Below are positions 1-7,299 of a stretch of 16,696 nt of DNA, piece by piece. Numbering within the stretch: position 1 is the stretch's first letter; each line of letters opens with the position of its first letter. A model generated the notes under the pieces. The model worked only from the letters and a program-made list of their open reading frames with translations. It was not told the origin of the DNA and ran no database searches. The stretch is from Solirubrobacterales bacterium (GTDB lineage: Bacteria > Actinomycetota > Thermoleophilia > Solirubrobacterales > Solirubrobacteraceae). The stretch lies in contig JACCYI010000268.1 in assembly GCA_013696535.1 (NCBI GenBank), positions 1-16,696 of the forward strand, in the 5' to 3' direction. The position numbers and the translations under genes are program-made.

Positions 1-785
1 TCGTTGCCGCCCTGCTGATCGAAGTTCTGCTCCGGGTTGCGGATGTCCGTGCCGCTCAACGCCGGATCGTCGCGGAGCACCCACCAGCGGTCGGGATCGG
101 GCGGCTCGACCCCGTCGGTGTTGGCGGGGCCCTTCTCGTCGCGCACCACGACCACGCCCTCGGGGATCTCCAGGATCTTCGCCGAAGCAGCCTGCTTCCC
201 GGAAACCGCATCCCGGGCCTCGCGCTCGGAGTCGAAGATCTGGCCGTTGGCCAGTGGGCGGTTGTTGGCTCCGAAGATGTAGAAGCGCGGGCCGCTGGCC
301 GAGTTGTTCGCGTCGACGTCGGGGGGGCACTTCGAGGCCCGCGTGACCGCGTTGAAAAGCCCTGTAGTGGCGGTCTGGCCCCCGTTGAACTCAGTGTCGT
401 TGGTCTTGCACTTCTCGTCGAGGATGTTGCGTTCCCAGTCATAGAGGAAGAGCTGGGCGGTCGTCCCGACCTGATCGGCGGCACGGTCGGCGTCCTCGAC
501 GCCCGGCAGGTCGACTTCGAGCTGATCGCGGCCGGCCAGCAGGATCTCGGGCTCGGCGACTCCGAATGCGTCGACGCGCTGGCGCAGCAGGTCCAACGAG
601 CGGTCAAGCGCCTCCTGGGTGACCTGAGGCTGCGCCTTGGTCGGCTTCCCTTGGTAGATGAGCTGCACGCCGCCCTGGAGATCCAGGCCGAGCCGGGTCG
701 GCTTGATTGCGATGGCCGCGACGGACCCGGCGACGAGGCCGAGCACGAGCAGCAGGATGAAGAGGTTGCGGCGGCGGTCCGTCAT
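1..785 (-). CDS. secD: Protein translocase subunit SecD, N-terminal part (cut by window edge)
   Basis: SecD works with SecF in the cytoplasmic membrane to help preproteins through SecYEG using the proton gradient. The minus-strand frame from the ATG at 785 stays open to the left edge, giving 261 codons without a stop. It starts with a short basic segment and one hydrophobic membrane helix (about residues 7-26). The SecD signature LGLDLQGGVQL follows at 32-42, and RQRVDAFGVAEPEI at 68-81 is the family's conserved RV..FGVAEP block. The last visible part (PALSGTDIRNPEQNFDQ) belongs to the large periplasmic P1 domain. The remaining membrane helices, and probably secF, lie outside the window. The gene is downstream of the zinc-ribbon/PAS gene on the same strand with a 43-nt gap. 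No convincing Shine-Dalgarno sequence is seen before the ATG; a TACCCT box lies 12 nt upstream. Identity is secure; the end is unseen. Confidence 0.95.
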   Translation of the reverse strand, partial: MTDRRRNLFILLLVLGLVAGSVAAIAIKPTRLGLDLQGGVQLIYQGKPTKAQPQVTQEALDRSLDLLRQRVDAFGVAEPEILLAGRDQLEVDLPGVEDADRAADQVGTTAQLFLYDWERNILDEKCKTNDTEFNGGQTATTGLFNAVTRASKCPPDVDANNSASGPRFYIFGANNRPLANGQIFDSEREARDAVSGKQAASAKILEIPEGVVVVRDEKGPANTDGVEPPDPDRWWVLRDDPALSGTDIRNPEQNFDQQGGN

Positions 786-797
786 GGGTTTGAGGGA

Positions 798-803
798 AGG
801 GTA
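798..803 (-). promoter_or_regulatory. Possible -10 box of secD
   Basis: On the minus strand TACCCT matches the TANNNT consensus and ends 12 nt before the secD ATG. It would give a leader of only about 5 nt, consistent with the lack of a ribosome binding site. No clear -35 element is seen. The gene could equally be read from the upstream PAS-like gene. Confidence 0.3.
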
Positions 804-828
804 GCCCCCGTGCAGATGGTCTTACTGC

Positions 829-1278
829 TTACTTCGACGGCGTGAGGACCAGCAGAAGCCCTCCGTCGTCGTCGTAGGCGGGGAACAGGTCCGCTACGGC
901 CTTGGCCGGCAGGTCGCCCTCGGCGTTGACGGTGACAGACTTGCCCAGCTGGCGCACCCCCCACTCGAGCACGGTGCCCACCGCGTCCCCGCCGCCGTGG
1001 AAGTCGAGGCCCAGCACGTCCGTCGCGGTCCGGCCGATGACCTTCTCGTCCGAAAGGCCGGTCAGCTCCTTCGATCCGCGCCCGCACCCGATGATCCGGC
1101 CCTGCTGGTCACAGACGAAGAACGCGGCGTTGGGAGCCGGGTAGTAGTCGTCGAGAAGCTCGAAGAGGAATCCGAAACCGCACTTGGAGCAGCCCTTGGG
1201 CTGGTTGCGGAACCCGGCGGTGCGATCGGTCTGGGTCGATCGGTGACCGCAGTTGGGGCAGATGAACAGGTGCGCCAT
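829..1278 (-). CDS. Small zinc-ribbon plus PAS-like sensor protein
   Basis: This 149-residue protein has no named family that I recognise. The N-terminus carries CPNC (C7, C10) and CSKC (C30, C33), a four-cysteine zinc ribbon. From about residue 42 to the end there is a PAS-like fold: PNAAFFVCDQQGRIIGCG is the typical strand pair, and SKELTGLSDEKVIGRTATDVLG resembles the F-helix/G-strand region of PAS domains. The conserved end (GGLLLVLTPSK) would be the last strand. Two further cysteines (C56, C65) lie in the PAS core. No kinase, HTH, GGDEF or membrane segment is present, so any signal must pass to a partner or to nucleic acid through the ribbon. It lies between ruvB and secD, where many actinobacteria carry yajC. 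The ATG at 1278 has no obvious Shine-Dalgarno; TAGTCT lies 10 nt upstream. Domain reading is fairly safe; function is unknown. Confidence 0.75.
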   Translation of the reverse strand: MAHLFICPNCGHRSTQTDRTAGFRNQPKGCSKCGFGFLFELLDDYYPAPNAAFFVCDQQGRIIGCGRGSKELTGLSDEKVIGRTATDVLGLDFHGGGDAVGTVLEWGVRQLGKSVTVNAEGDLPAKAVADLFPAYDDDGGLLLVLTPSK

Positions 1279-1288
1279 GACGGTGAGC

Positions 1289-1294
1289 AGACTA
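1289..1294 (-). promoter_or_regulatory. Possible -10 box of the zinc-ribbon/PAS gene
   Basis: Minus-strand TAGTCT (TANNNT) ends 10 nt before the ATG at 1278, right after the hairpin that covers the ruvB stop. This fits separate transcription of the PAS-like gene with a leader of only a few bases. No good -35 element is visible. Confidence 0.35.
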
Positions 1295-1301
1295 GACCGG
1301 A

Positions 1302-1324
1302 CGGCTAAACAGCCGGTTTAGCCG
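1302..1324 (-). terminator. Hairpin across the ruvB stop codon, probable end of the yebC-ruvCAB operon
   Basis: CGGCTAAAC (1302-1310) and GTTTAGCCG (1316-1324) form a perfect 9-bp stem with a 5-nt loop. The ruvB stop TAA (1320-1318) sits inside the arm transcribed first. The minus-strand sequence after the stem (TCCGGTCTAGTCT) is only mildly T-rich, so this is not a textbook intrinsic terminator, but terminators with poor U-tracts are common in high-GC actinobacteria. Confidence 0.55.
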
Positions 1325-2379
1325 GCGTCGAAGAGCGTGGCGGCCGGCGCCGGCGCCGGGATCCCTATGTGGGCGAAGGCCCTGGCCGTCGCGCAGCGCC
1401 CTCGTGGGGTGCGCTGCAGATATCCGCGCTGCAGGAGGTAGGGCTCGTACACGTCCTCGATCGTGTCGGCCTCCTCCCCGACGGCGACCGCGAGAGTGGA
1501 GAGCCCGACCGGGCCGCCGCCGAACGAGCCGCAGATGGTCGTCAGTATCTCGCGATCCAGCCGGTCCAGACCCTCGCTGTCGACGCCTAGCAGGTCAAGG
1601 GCCGCGTCGGCCACCTCGGCGTCGATGAGGCCGCCGCGGCGAACCTCGGCGTAGTCTCGCACGCGCTTGAGCAGCCGGTTCGCCACCCGCGGCGTCCCGC
1701 GGGCGCGGACTGCGATCGCGCGTGCCCCGGCCGACTCGATCTCCACGCCGAGGACCCCGGCCGACCGCACGACGATCCGGGCGAGCTCGTCGGGTCGGTA
1801 GTGCTCAAGACGATGCTGGATGCCGAAGCGATCGCGCAGCGGAGTGGTGAGCAGGCCCGACCGCGTGGTCGCCCCGATGAGGGTGAAGGGCGGGAGGTCC
1901 AGCGTGAAGACGCGGGCCCCGGCGCCCGCGCCGACGGTGATCGGCAGCTGGTGGTCCTCCATCGCCGGGTAGAACGTCTCTTCGAGCGCCCGCGGCAGTC
2001 GGTGTATCTCGTCGACGAAGAAGACCGAACGGGGCTCGAGCGCGCTGAGGAACGACGCGACTTCGGCCTTGCGTTCGAGGGCCGGGCCGGCGGTCTGCAC
2101 GAATCGCACCTCGAGTGCGTCGGCCACGATGCGCGCCAGCGAGGTCTTCCCCAGTCCCGGTGGTCCGGCCAGGAGCACGTGGTCAAGCGCCTCGCCGCGC
2201 GAGCGGGCGGCCTCGATGGACACCGCGAGCTGGTCCTTGATCGCCTCCTGGCCGACGAAGTCCTCGAGCCGCCGTGGCCGCAGGGTGCGCTCGGTCTCGT
2301 CCTCCGGCGTGGCCTCGGTGCTGTGGACGAGATCAGCGGCGATCACGCCCGGTGTGCGAATCGGCCCGGTCGGTGTCAC
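1318..2379 (-). CDS. ruvB: Holliday junction branch migration ATPase RuvB
   Basis: RuvB is the hexameric AAA+ motor that, loaded by RuvA, drives branch migration of Holliday junctions during recombination and fork repair. The 353-residue protein has the RuvB start of the core (RPRRLEDFVGQE, 35-44), Walker A GPPGLGKTS (72-80), Walker B with DEIH (123-126), the sensor/arginine-finger stretch TTRSGLLTTPLRDRFG (171-186), the sensor-2 region GTPRVANRLLKRVRDYA, and a C-terminal winged helix with the RTPRGR wing. Length fits the family, with about 30 extra N-terminal residues. The start is GTG at 2379, overlapping the ruvA stop as GTGA, with GAGG about 10 nt upstream. This implies translational coupling to ruvA. 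It is the last gene of the yebC-ruvCAB unit. Confidence 0.97.
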   Translation of the reverse strand: MTPTGPIRTPGVIAADLVHSTEATPEDETERTLRPRRLEDFVGQEAIKDQLAVSIEAARSRGEALDHVLLAGPPGLGKTSLARIVADALEVRFVQTAGPALERKAEVASFLSALEPRSVFFVDEIHRLPRALEETFYPAMEDHQLPITVGAGAGARVFTLDLPPFTLIGATTRSGLLTTPLRDRFGIQHRLEHYRPDELARIVVRSAGVLGVEIESAGARAIAVRARGTPRVANRLLKRVRDYAEVRRGGLIDAEVADAALDLLGVDSEGLDRLDREILTTICGSFGGGPVGLSTLAVAVGEEADTIEDVYEPYLLQRGYLQRTPRGRCATARAFAHIGIPAPAPAATLFDAG

Positions 2380-2960
2380 CGTGCCCGAGCCTCGCGCAGA
2401 GCGTGGGCGATGAGGTCCTCAGGTGTCTCGCCCGGGGCGTCCTCCAAGAGGGCGTCGACCTCCTGGAGCGAGAATCCGAGACCCATCAGCCCATCGCGCG
2501 CCAGCGAGCGGGGATCGTCGCCTCGGGCGACCACGATCGGATCGTCGGGCGCAGAGGCACCGACCTTCTCGCGCAGCTCGACGATGATCCGCTCCGCGGT
2601 GCGCTTGCCGATGCCCGGCACAGCCTGAAAGCGAGCGGCGTCCCCGGCGGCGAGCGCCCCGAGCAGCTCCCGCGGCGAGCCCCCGGAGAGCACGGCGAGG
2701 GCCACCTTCGGGCCGACGGACTGCACTCCGATGAGCAGGAGGAAGAGGTCGCGCTCTTCTTCCGCGGCAAAGCCGTAGAGCTGCAGGGCATCGTCGCGGA
2801 CGATCAGGTGGGCGTGTAGTGAAACGGGCTTGCCGACCGCGGGGACGTGGCGGAGGGTCTCGGCCGAGACCGCGAGCCTGTAGCCGACGCCTCCGCCCGT
2901 CGCCACCACCACGTAGTCGGCACGGCGCACCGCCACCTCGCCGGACACGAGGGCGATCAT
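2376..2960 (-). CDS. ruvA: Holliday junction binding protein RuvA
   Basis: RuvA forms tetramers that clamp the four-way junction and load RuvB. The 194-residue protein has the N-terminal OB-fold (starting MIALVSGEV), two helix-hairpin-helix motifs (around 77-88, IGVQSVGPKVAL, and 112-124, QAVPGIGKRTAER) and, after an acidic linker, the C-terminal domain that contacts RuvB (DGLMGLGFSLQEVDALL). The frame stays open further upstream, but the ATG at 2960 fits the family start exactly, has GGAG 7 nt upstream (2971-2968), and overlaps the ruvC stop as ATGA. It is therefore translationally coupled to both neighbours. Confidence 0.96.
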   Translation of the reverse strand: MIALVSGEVAVRRADYVVVATGGGVGYRLAVSAETLRHVPAVGKPVSLHAHLIVRDDALQLYGFAAEEERDLFLLLIGVQSVGPKVALAVLSGGSPRELLGALAAGDAARFQAVPGIGKRTAERIIVELREKVGASAPDDPIVVARGDDPRSLARDGLMGLGFSLQEVDALLEDAPGETPEDLIAHALREARAR

Positions 2961-3466
2961 CGCGCGGCTCCGGCCGGCACGCGCAGCGCGGCGCGCAACG
3001 GCGCGCCGTTCGCGTGGCAGATCGCCACCGCGAGCGCATCGGCGGCGTGGTCGGGCCGTGGGAGCTCGGACAGCGACAGAAGCGCCTGCACCATCCGCTG
3101 GACCTGGCCCTTGTCGGCTCGCCCCGAGCCGCAGACCGCGCCCTTGACCTGCTGCGGGGTATAGGAGCGGCACGGGATCCCACGCTGACCCGCGGCGAGT
3201 ACAACGACCCCGCGCGCCTGCCCGACCGCGAACGCCGAGCGGGCGTTGGCGCCGAAGTACAAGTCCTCGACCGCGACGGCTTCCGGCGCGTACCGATCCA
3301 TCAGGGCGCCGATCCGGGCGTGGATGGCCGCCAGCCGGGTTCCCGGGTCGTCGGCCGCTGGGGTCTGGACCACGCCCCCGTCGAGGGCGACGAGCTGTCC
3401 ATCGCGATGACCGACCACACCGAAGCCGGTGTTGGCGGTCCCCGGATCGATTCCCAAGACGATCAT
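2957..3466 (-). CDS. ruvC: Crossover junction endodeoxyribonuclease RuvC
   Basis: RuvC resolves Holliday junctions by paired metal-dependent nicks. The 169-residue protein has the RNase H-like fold with acidic active-site residues D7 (VLGIDPG), E67 (AVAVEDLYFG) and D143, plus H140 in DHAAD. His at that position is also found in Thermus RuvC, where E. coli has Asp, so the site looks intact. Start choice is slightly open. ATG 3466 fits the family N-terminus, but an in-frame GTG at 3472 lies 10 nt after GGAG (3486-3483), a better ribosome-site spacing, and would add two residues. The frame remains open further upstream without homology. It lies 43 nt downstream of yebC and overlaps ruvA by ATGA. 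Confidence 0.96.
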   Translation of the reverse strand: MIVLGIDPGTANTGFGVVGHRDGQLVALDGGVVQTPAADDPGTRLAAIHARIGALMDRYAPEAVAVEDLYFGANARSAFAVGQARGVVVLAAGQRGIPCRSYTPQQVKGAVCGSGRADKGQVQRMVQALLSLSELPRPDHAADALAVAICHANGAPLRAALRVPAGAAR

Positions 3467-3509
3467 GCGCACGTAGGGGATTCTCCGTGCCGGGTCGGAC
3501 GCCTCCCGG

Positions 3510-4259
3510 TCAGCCCGCCATGCGCTCGAGGACCTCGGCGTCCACGTCGAAGTTCGCATGGACCTCGTCGACGTCATCCTGGTCCTCCAGGCCCTCGATC
3601 AGCCGCATGAGCTTGCCGGCCTGCTGCTCGTCGAGCGGCACGCGGGTCCTGGGCCGCTGGGCGATCTCCGCCGCCTCGACCTCTATCTCGGCGGCCTCGA
3701 GTGCCTTCCGTACCGCCGATAGGTCCGCCGGCTCGCAGATCACCTCGAAGACGTCATCGTCGAGCCCGATGTCCTCGGCGCCCGCGTCGATCGCCACCAT
3801 CAGATCGTCCTCGGAGTAGCGCCCCGCGTCGACCACCACGACGCCCTTCTTGTCGAACAGATAGGCGACCGACCCGGGTTCGCCCAGCGAGCCGCCGTGC
3901 TTCCCGAACAGGAAGCGGACCTCAGAGCCCGTGCGGTTGCGGTTGTCCGTGACCGCCTCCACCAGGATCGCAACGCCCGCCGGGCCGTAACCCTCGTACA
4001 TCACGGACTCGAGCGAGTCGGCGTCGGCGCCTTCGCCCGTACCCTTGGCGATCGCGCGCTCGATGTTGTCCTTGGGCATCGAGGCATCCTTGGCCTTCTG
4101 GACGGCGAGGCCCAGGCGCGGGTTGCCGTCCACGTCCCCGCCACCCTCCTTCGCCGCGACCGTGATGGCGCGCGCGAGCTTCGTGAAGAGCTTGCCGCGA
4201 CGCGAGTCGACGATTGCCTTCTTGTGCTTGATCCCCGCCCACTTGGAGTGCCCGGCCAT
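3510..4259 (-). CDS. yebC: YebC/TACO1-family protein
   Basis: This 249-residue protein matches the usual YebC length. It starts MAGHSKWAGIKHKKA, the family hallmark, and contains RGKLFTKLARAITVAAKEGG, the NIERAIAKGTGE block, YEGYGPAGVAILVE and TDNRNRTGSEVR in the expected order, ending in the acidic C-terminal domain. Members have been described as DNA-binding regulators, and more recently as ribosome-associated factors that relieve stalling on proline-rich stretches (the TACO1/YebC line); the sequence does not decide between these. It is the first gene of the yebC-ruvCAB operon. The ATG at 4259 has no Shine-Dalgarno, but TAGGAT lies 7 nt upstream, suggesting a leaderless mRNA. The frame is open far upstream across the antisense of the next gene, but only the part from 4259 looks like protein. 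Confidence 0.95.
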   Translation of the reverse strand: MAGHSKWAGIKHKKAIVDSRRGKLFTKLARAITVAAKEGGGDVDGNPRLGLAVQKAKDASMPKDNIERAIAKGTGEGADADSLESVMYEGYGPAGVAILVEAVTDNRNRTGSEVRFLFGKHGGSLGEPGSVAYLFDKKGVVVVDAGRYSEDDLMVAIDAGAEDIGLDDDVFEVICEPADLSAVRKALEAAEIEVEAAEIAQRPRTRVPLDEQQAGKLMRLIEGLEDQDDVDEVHANFDVDAEVLERMAG

Positions 4260-4266
4260 CCCGGAG

Positions 4267-4296
4267 ATCCTACTTCGGCCGGTGCAGCCGTATCCT
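4267..4296. promoter_or_regulatory. Compact divergent promoter between yebC and the phosphohexomutase gene
   Basis: Only 45 bp separate the two start codons. On the minus strand TAGGAT (4272-4267) lies 7 nt before the yebC ATG. On the plus strand TATCCT (4291-4296) lies 8 nt before the ATG at 4305. Both match TANNNT, and neither gene has a visible ribosome binding site, so both transcripts may begin at or next to the start codon. The two boxes are 18 bp apart, so each sits where the -35 element of the other would lie. The boxes are seen directly; promoter function is inferred. Confidence 0.5.
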
Positions 4297-4304
4297 CCCG
4301 CGCC

Positions 4305-5684
4305 ATGCCGACGACACCGCCACCCGAGATCTTCAAGGCCTACGACGTCCGTGGGCTCTACGGCGAGCAGATCGACGGCGACGTGGCGGAGGCCGTCGGC
4401 CGTGCCTTCGCGCGAGTGATCGCAAAGGGTGCGGGCAAGCCGGTGGGCGACATCCGGCTCGGACTCGGGCGCGACATGCGCCTCACCGCGCCTGAGCTCG
4501 CGGCTCGCTACCGCGACGGGATGACCGCCGAAGGAGCGGACGTACTCGACGCCGGGATGGTCGGCACGGAGATGCTCTATTTCCTCGTCGGCTCTCGCGA
4601 GCTCGACGGCGGCCTGATGTGCACCGCGTCGCACAACCCGAAGGCCTACACGGGCGCCAAGCTCGTCAAGGCGGGGGCCATTGCCCTCTCGGGCGAGGCG
4701 GGCATCCAGGACGTCCGGCGGGAGATCGAGGCGGGGCTGGGCGAGCCGGCGGCCGAGGCAGGGACCGTCGAGGAAGTCGACGTCGCCGAAGAGTTCCGCG
4801 AGCGGGCGCTCGGGTTCATCGACGCAACCGCGATCCGCCCACTCAAGGTGGTCCTCGACGGCGGCAGCGGAATGGCCGGACCTATGGTGGGCCCGATCCT
4901 CGAGGGCCTCGAGGACCTCGAGCTCGTGCCGACCTACTGGGAGCCGGACGGCAACTTCCCGGGTCATGAGCCCAACCCGCTCCTGCCTGAGAACCGGCGG
5001 TTCATCATCGACAAGGTCCTCGCGGAGGGCGCCGACCTCGGCATCGCCTGGGACGGGGACGCGGACCGGTGCTTCTTCATCGACGACCGGGGCCGCTTCA
5101 TCGACGGGGACTTCATGACCGCGCTGCTCGCCGAGTCCGTGCTGCGCAAGCGGCCCGGATCGGAGATCCTCTATGACGTGCGCGCGTCGCGAGCCGTGGC
5201 CGACACGGTGGAGCGGGCGGGCGGGCGCGCCCTCATGAATCGGGTCGGTCACGCCTACTTCAAGACCCGCATGCGCGACGAGGGCGGAGTGTTCGGAGGC
5301 GAGGTCTCGGGCCACTACTACTTCGCCGACTTCTACAACGCCGACTCCGGGACCGTGCCGGCCCTGCTGATCCTCGAGCTCCTCGGTCACGAGAGCAAGG
5401 CGCTCTCAGAGCTTCTCGAGCCCTATTACTCGACCTACTTCATCTCGGGCGAGATCAACTCGGACGTGGAGGATGCGGCGGCGAAGATGGAGCAGCTCGC
5501 CTCGGAGTTCTCAGACGGCGAGATCACCCGGCTCGACGGCGTGTCGGTCGACTACGAGAACTGGCACTTCAACGTCCGTGCCTCCAACACCGAGCCGCTG
5601 CTCCGGTTGTGCCTCGAGAGCCTCGTGTCAGTACAGGACATGGAGGAGAAGCGCGACCGAGTGCTCGGACTCATCCGCGGCTGA
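4305..5684 (+). CDS. Phosphomannomutase/phosphoglucomutase (alpha-D-phosphohexomutase)
   Basis: The enzyme interconverts hexose 6-phosphates and 1-phosphates (mannose and/or glucose), feeding nucleotide-sugar synthesis for glycans and cell envelope. The 459-residue protein has all four domains: the N-terminal IFKAYDVRGLYG, the phosphoserine loop TASHNP with S109, the magnesium loop DGDADR (250-255), the sugar-binding loop GEVSGHYYF (332-340) and the phosphate-binding RASNTEP (425-431). GEVSGH is typical of the PMM/PGM group. The sequence alone does not settle mannose versus glucose preference. The start at ATG 4305 fits the family; the open frame before it overlaps yebC on the other strand and is not coding. 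No Shine-Dalgarno is seen, and TATCCT 8 nt upstream suggests a leaderless mRNA. The next gene begins 7 nt after the stop. Confidence 0.93.
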   Translation: MPTTPPPEIFKAYDVRGLYGEQIDGDVAEAVGRAFARVIAKGAGKPVGDIRLGLGRDMRLTAPELAARYRDGMTAEGADVLDAGMVGTEMLYFLVGSRELDGGLMCTASHNPKAYTGAKLVKAGAIALSGEAGIQDVRREIEAGLGEPAAEAGTVEEVDVAEEFRERALGFIDATAIRPLKVVLDGGSGMAGPMVGPILEGLEDLELVPTYWEPDGNFPGHEPNPLLPENRRFIIDKVLAEGADLGIAWDGDADRCFFIDDRGRFIDGDFMTALLAESVLRKRPGSEILYDVRASRAVADTVERAGGRALMNRVGHAYFKTRMRDEGGVFGGEVSGHYYFADFYNADSGTVPALLILELLGHESKALSELLEPYYSTYFISGEINSDVEDAAAKMEQLASEFSDGEITRLDGVSVDYENWHFNVRASNTEPLLRLCLESLVSVQDMEEKRDRVLGLIRG

Positions 5685-5691
5685 GCGGCCC

Positions 5692-6684
5692 GTGAACCAG
5701 ATCCATCGCCTGGCGATCCCGACGCCCTTCGCGGTCGGGCGGGTCAACTGCTACCTCATCGAGGACGAGCCGCTCACGCTCGTCGACACCGGACCGAACT
5801 CAGGTAAGGCGCTCGACGAGCTCGAGCAGGCGCTCGCCGCCCACGGGCACTCCGTGGAGGATCTCGAGCGCATCGTCATCACCCACCAGCACATCGATCA
5901 TCTCGGGCTCGTCGACATCCTCGTCCGGCGCTCGGGCGCCGAGGTGTGCGCACTCGATCTGCTGGCGCCGCTGATGGAGGACTTCGGTGCCGTCGCCGAA
6001 CGCGACGACGTCCTCGCCGAAGCGCTCATGCTCCACCACGGCATCCCGCGCGACGTCGTCACCGCCCTGCGCTCCGTGTCGCTGTCCTACCGGGCGTGGG
6101 GCGGCTCCGCTCACGTCGATCGCCCGCTCGTGGACGGCTCTGCGCTTCAGTTCCGCGACCGCACCCTGCAGGTGCTGCACCGGCCCGGGCACTCCCCGTC
6201 GGACACGGTCTTCTGGGACGAGGAGCGCCGCGTCCTGCTGGCCGGCGACCACCTGATCGCCCATATCTCCTCGAACCCGCTCCTCTCGCGACCCCTCGGG
6301 GGAAAGTCGGGATCGCCGGACGACGACCGGCCTCACGCCCTGCGGACCTACATGCGGTCGCTGCGGGAAACGCGTGCGATGCCGGCCCAGTTGGTGCTCC
6401 CCGGCCACGGCGAGCCGATCACCGACCACGCGACGCTCATCGACGAGCGCTTCGCGATGCACGAGCGCCGGGCTCGGAAGATCGGCGGGTTGATCGCGAA
6501 GCGCCCGAGTTCGGCGTACGAGATCGCGCAGGCGCTGTGGGGGAACGTCGCGGTGACGCAGGCCTATCTCACGCTCTCTGAAGTGCTCGGACACGTGGAC
6601 ATGTTGCTCGAGCGCGCCGAAGTGGTCGAGGTGGAGCACGATGGGGTCGTGCGCTTCGAGACCATTCGGGCGGCAGGGCGATGA
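5692..6684 (+). CDS. LACTB2-like metallo-beta-lactamase-fold hydrolase
   Basis: This 330-residue protein is a cytoplasmic two-metal hydrolase of unknown substrate. The core metal motif THQHIDH gives H65, H67, D69 and H70; further ligands are H167 (RPGHSPSD), D186 (LLAGDHLI) and H239 (LPGHGEPI). The N-terminus GRVNCYLIEDEPLTLVDTGP is the usual first strands of the fold. After it, about residues 250-325 form a winged-helix-like C-terminal domain as in LACTB2-type proteins (BLACT_WH); these include RNases and thioesterase-like enzymes. The chosen start is GTG at 5692, 7 nt after the phosphohexomutase stop; the frame is open further upstream but overlaps that gene. Co-transcription with it is very likely, yet a shared pathway is not evident. 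The gene ends before a strong hairpin. Confidence 0.85.
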   Translation: MNQIHRLAIPTPFAVGRVNCYLIEDEPLTLVDTGPNSGKALDELEQALAAHGHSVEDLERIVITHQHIDHLGLVDILVRRSGAEVCALDLLAPLMEDFGAVAERDDVLAEALMLHHGIPRDVVTALRSVSLSYRAWGGSAHVDRPLVDGSALQFRDRTLQVLHRPGHSPSDTVFWDEERRVLLAGDHLIAHISSNPLLSRPLGGKSGSPDDDRPHALRTYMRSLRETRAMPAQLVLPGHGEPITDHATLIDERFAMHERRARKIGGLIAKRPSSAYEIAQALWGNVAVTQAYLTLSEVLGHVDMLLERAEVVEVEHDGVVRFETIRAAGR

Positions 6685-6753
6685 AGGAGACTTCGCCGGG
6701 GGTCCGGCAGCTCGAGCTGTCCTCGACGCGGTCCGTCCGCGAATGGCTACCGC

Positions 6754-6774
6754 GGGCTACCCGTGGGGTAGCCC
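6754..6774. terminator. Probable bidirectional terminator between convergent genes
   Basis: GGGCTACCC (6754-6762) and GGGTAGCCC (6766-6774) form a perfect 9-bp GC-rich stem with a 3-nt loop. It lies in the 163-bp gap between the hydrolase (ends 6684) and the convergent RpiB-like gene (ends 6848). There is no T-run on either side. I see no credible gene in the rest of this gap. Confidence 0.55.
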
Positions 6775-6847
6775 CGGCTCGCGATTCGCACGGACCAACG
6801 GCCAGCCCCCCGGGCCCCGATCGAATGGGGAAGCCGTCGGCGCAGCG

Positions 6848-7294
6848 TCACACTGGGCGCTCGAGCTCTGCAAGATGGGCGACGTTGGCCCGGTCGTCAG
6901 CGTTGGCTGACGGCTCCCCGGCGAGCCAGGCGTCCAGGATCTCCGAAAGAATCGCCGCCGAGACGGTGCGCAGGGAGAGGGCGAGGACGTTCGCGTCGTT
7001 GTACCGTCGGGCGCCCTCGGCGGTGACCGCGTCTCCGCACAGTGCAGCGCGGACGCCCGGCACCTTGTTGGCGGCGATCGAGGCGCCCGTCCCCGTCCAA
7101 CAGCAGATCACGCCCTGCTGTGCGCGGCCTTCCGCGACGTCGCGAGCGGCGGCTTCCGAAGCCCACGCCCAGTCCGTACGCTCGTCCACGGACAACGCTC
7201 CGTGAAGCAGGAGCTCGTGGCCGCGGGCACGGAGCTTCTCCACGAGCAGGCGGGCGACTCCCGTGTCCTCGTCGGCGGCTACCGCGACGCGCAT
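6848..7294 (-). CDS. RpiB/LacA/LacB-family sugar-phosphate isomerase, divergent type
   Basis: This 148-residue protein belongs to the family that includes ribose-5-phosphate isomerase B and galactose-6-phosphate isomerase. The core is recognisable: GVICCWTGTGASIAANKVPG (61-80), RAALCGDA, and RRYNDANVLALSLR (96-109). Several usual active-site positions differ. The N-terminal DHAG motif is DEDTG, the catalytic loop reads CCWTGTG (C64/C65) rather than CGTGxG, and the ring-opening His of REHNDAN is Tyr (Y98). The fold is therefore secure but the substrate may not be ribose 5-phosphate. The ATG at 7294 gives the family start (MRVAVAADE); the frame extends 16 codons upstream into the divergent gene. 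It faces the proline dehydrogenase gene across 32 bp and converges with the hydrolase gene. Confidence 0.85.
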   Translation of the reverse strand: MRVAVAADEDTGVARLLVEKLRARGHELLLHGALSVDERTDWAWASEAAARDVAEGRAQQGVICCWTGTGASIAANKVPGVRAALCGDAVTAEGARRYNDANVLALSLRTVSAAILSEILDAWLAGEPSANADDRANVAHLAELERPV

Positions 7295-7299
7295 GAAGG

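Noticed and set aside
2961..3173. N-terminal extension of RuvA by 71 residues
   Set aside because: It lies inside ruvC in another frame. The ATG at 2960 has GGAG 7 nt upstream, matches the family start and overlaps the ruvC stop.
4898..4924. Three tandem 9-bp units CCTCGAGxx
   Set aside because: They encode a repeated Leu-Glu-x in a helix of the phosphohexomutase. Codon bias toward CTC and GAG explains the similarity.
4260..5390. Extension of the yebC frame far upstream, giving a 626-residue protein
   Set aside because: The extra part is antisense to the phosphohexomutase gene. YebC proteins are about 250 residues and the family start MAGHSKW falls at 4259.
6681..7205. 174-codon plus-strand frame after the hydrolase gene
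   Set aside because: It runs antisense through the RpiB-like gene, and its product is Arg/Ser/Ala-rich with no known motif. The ATG overlaps the hydrolase stop only by chance.
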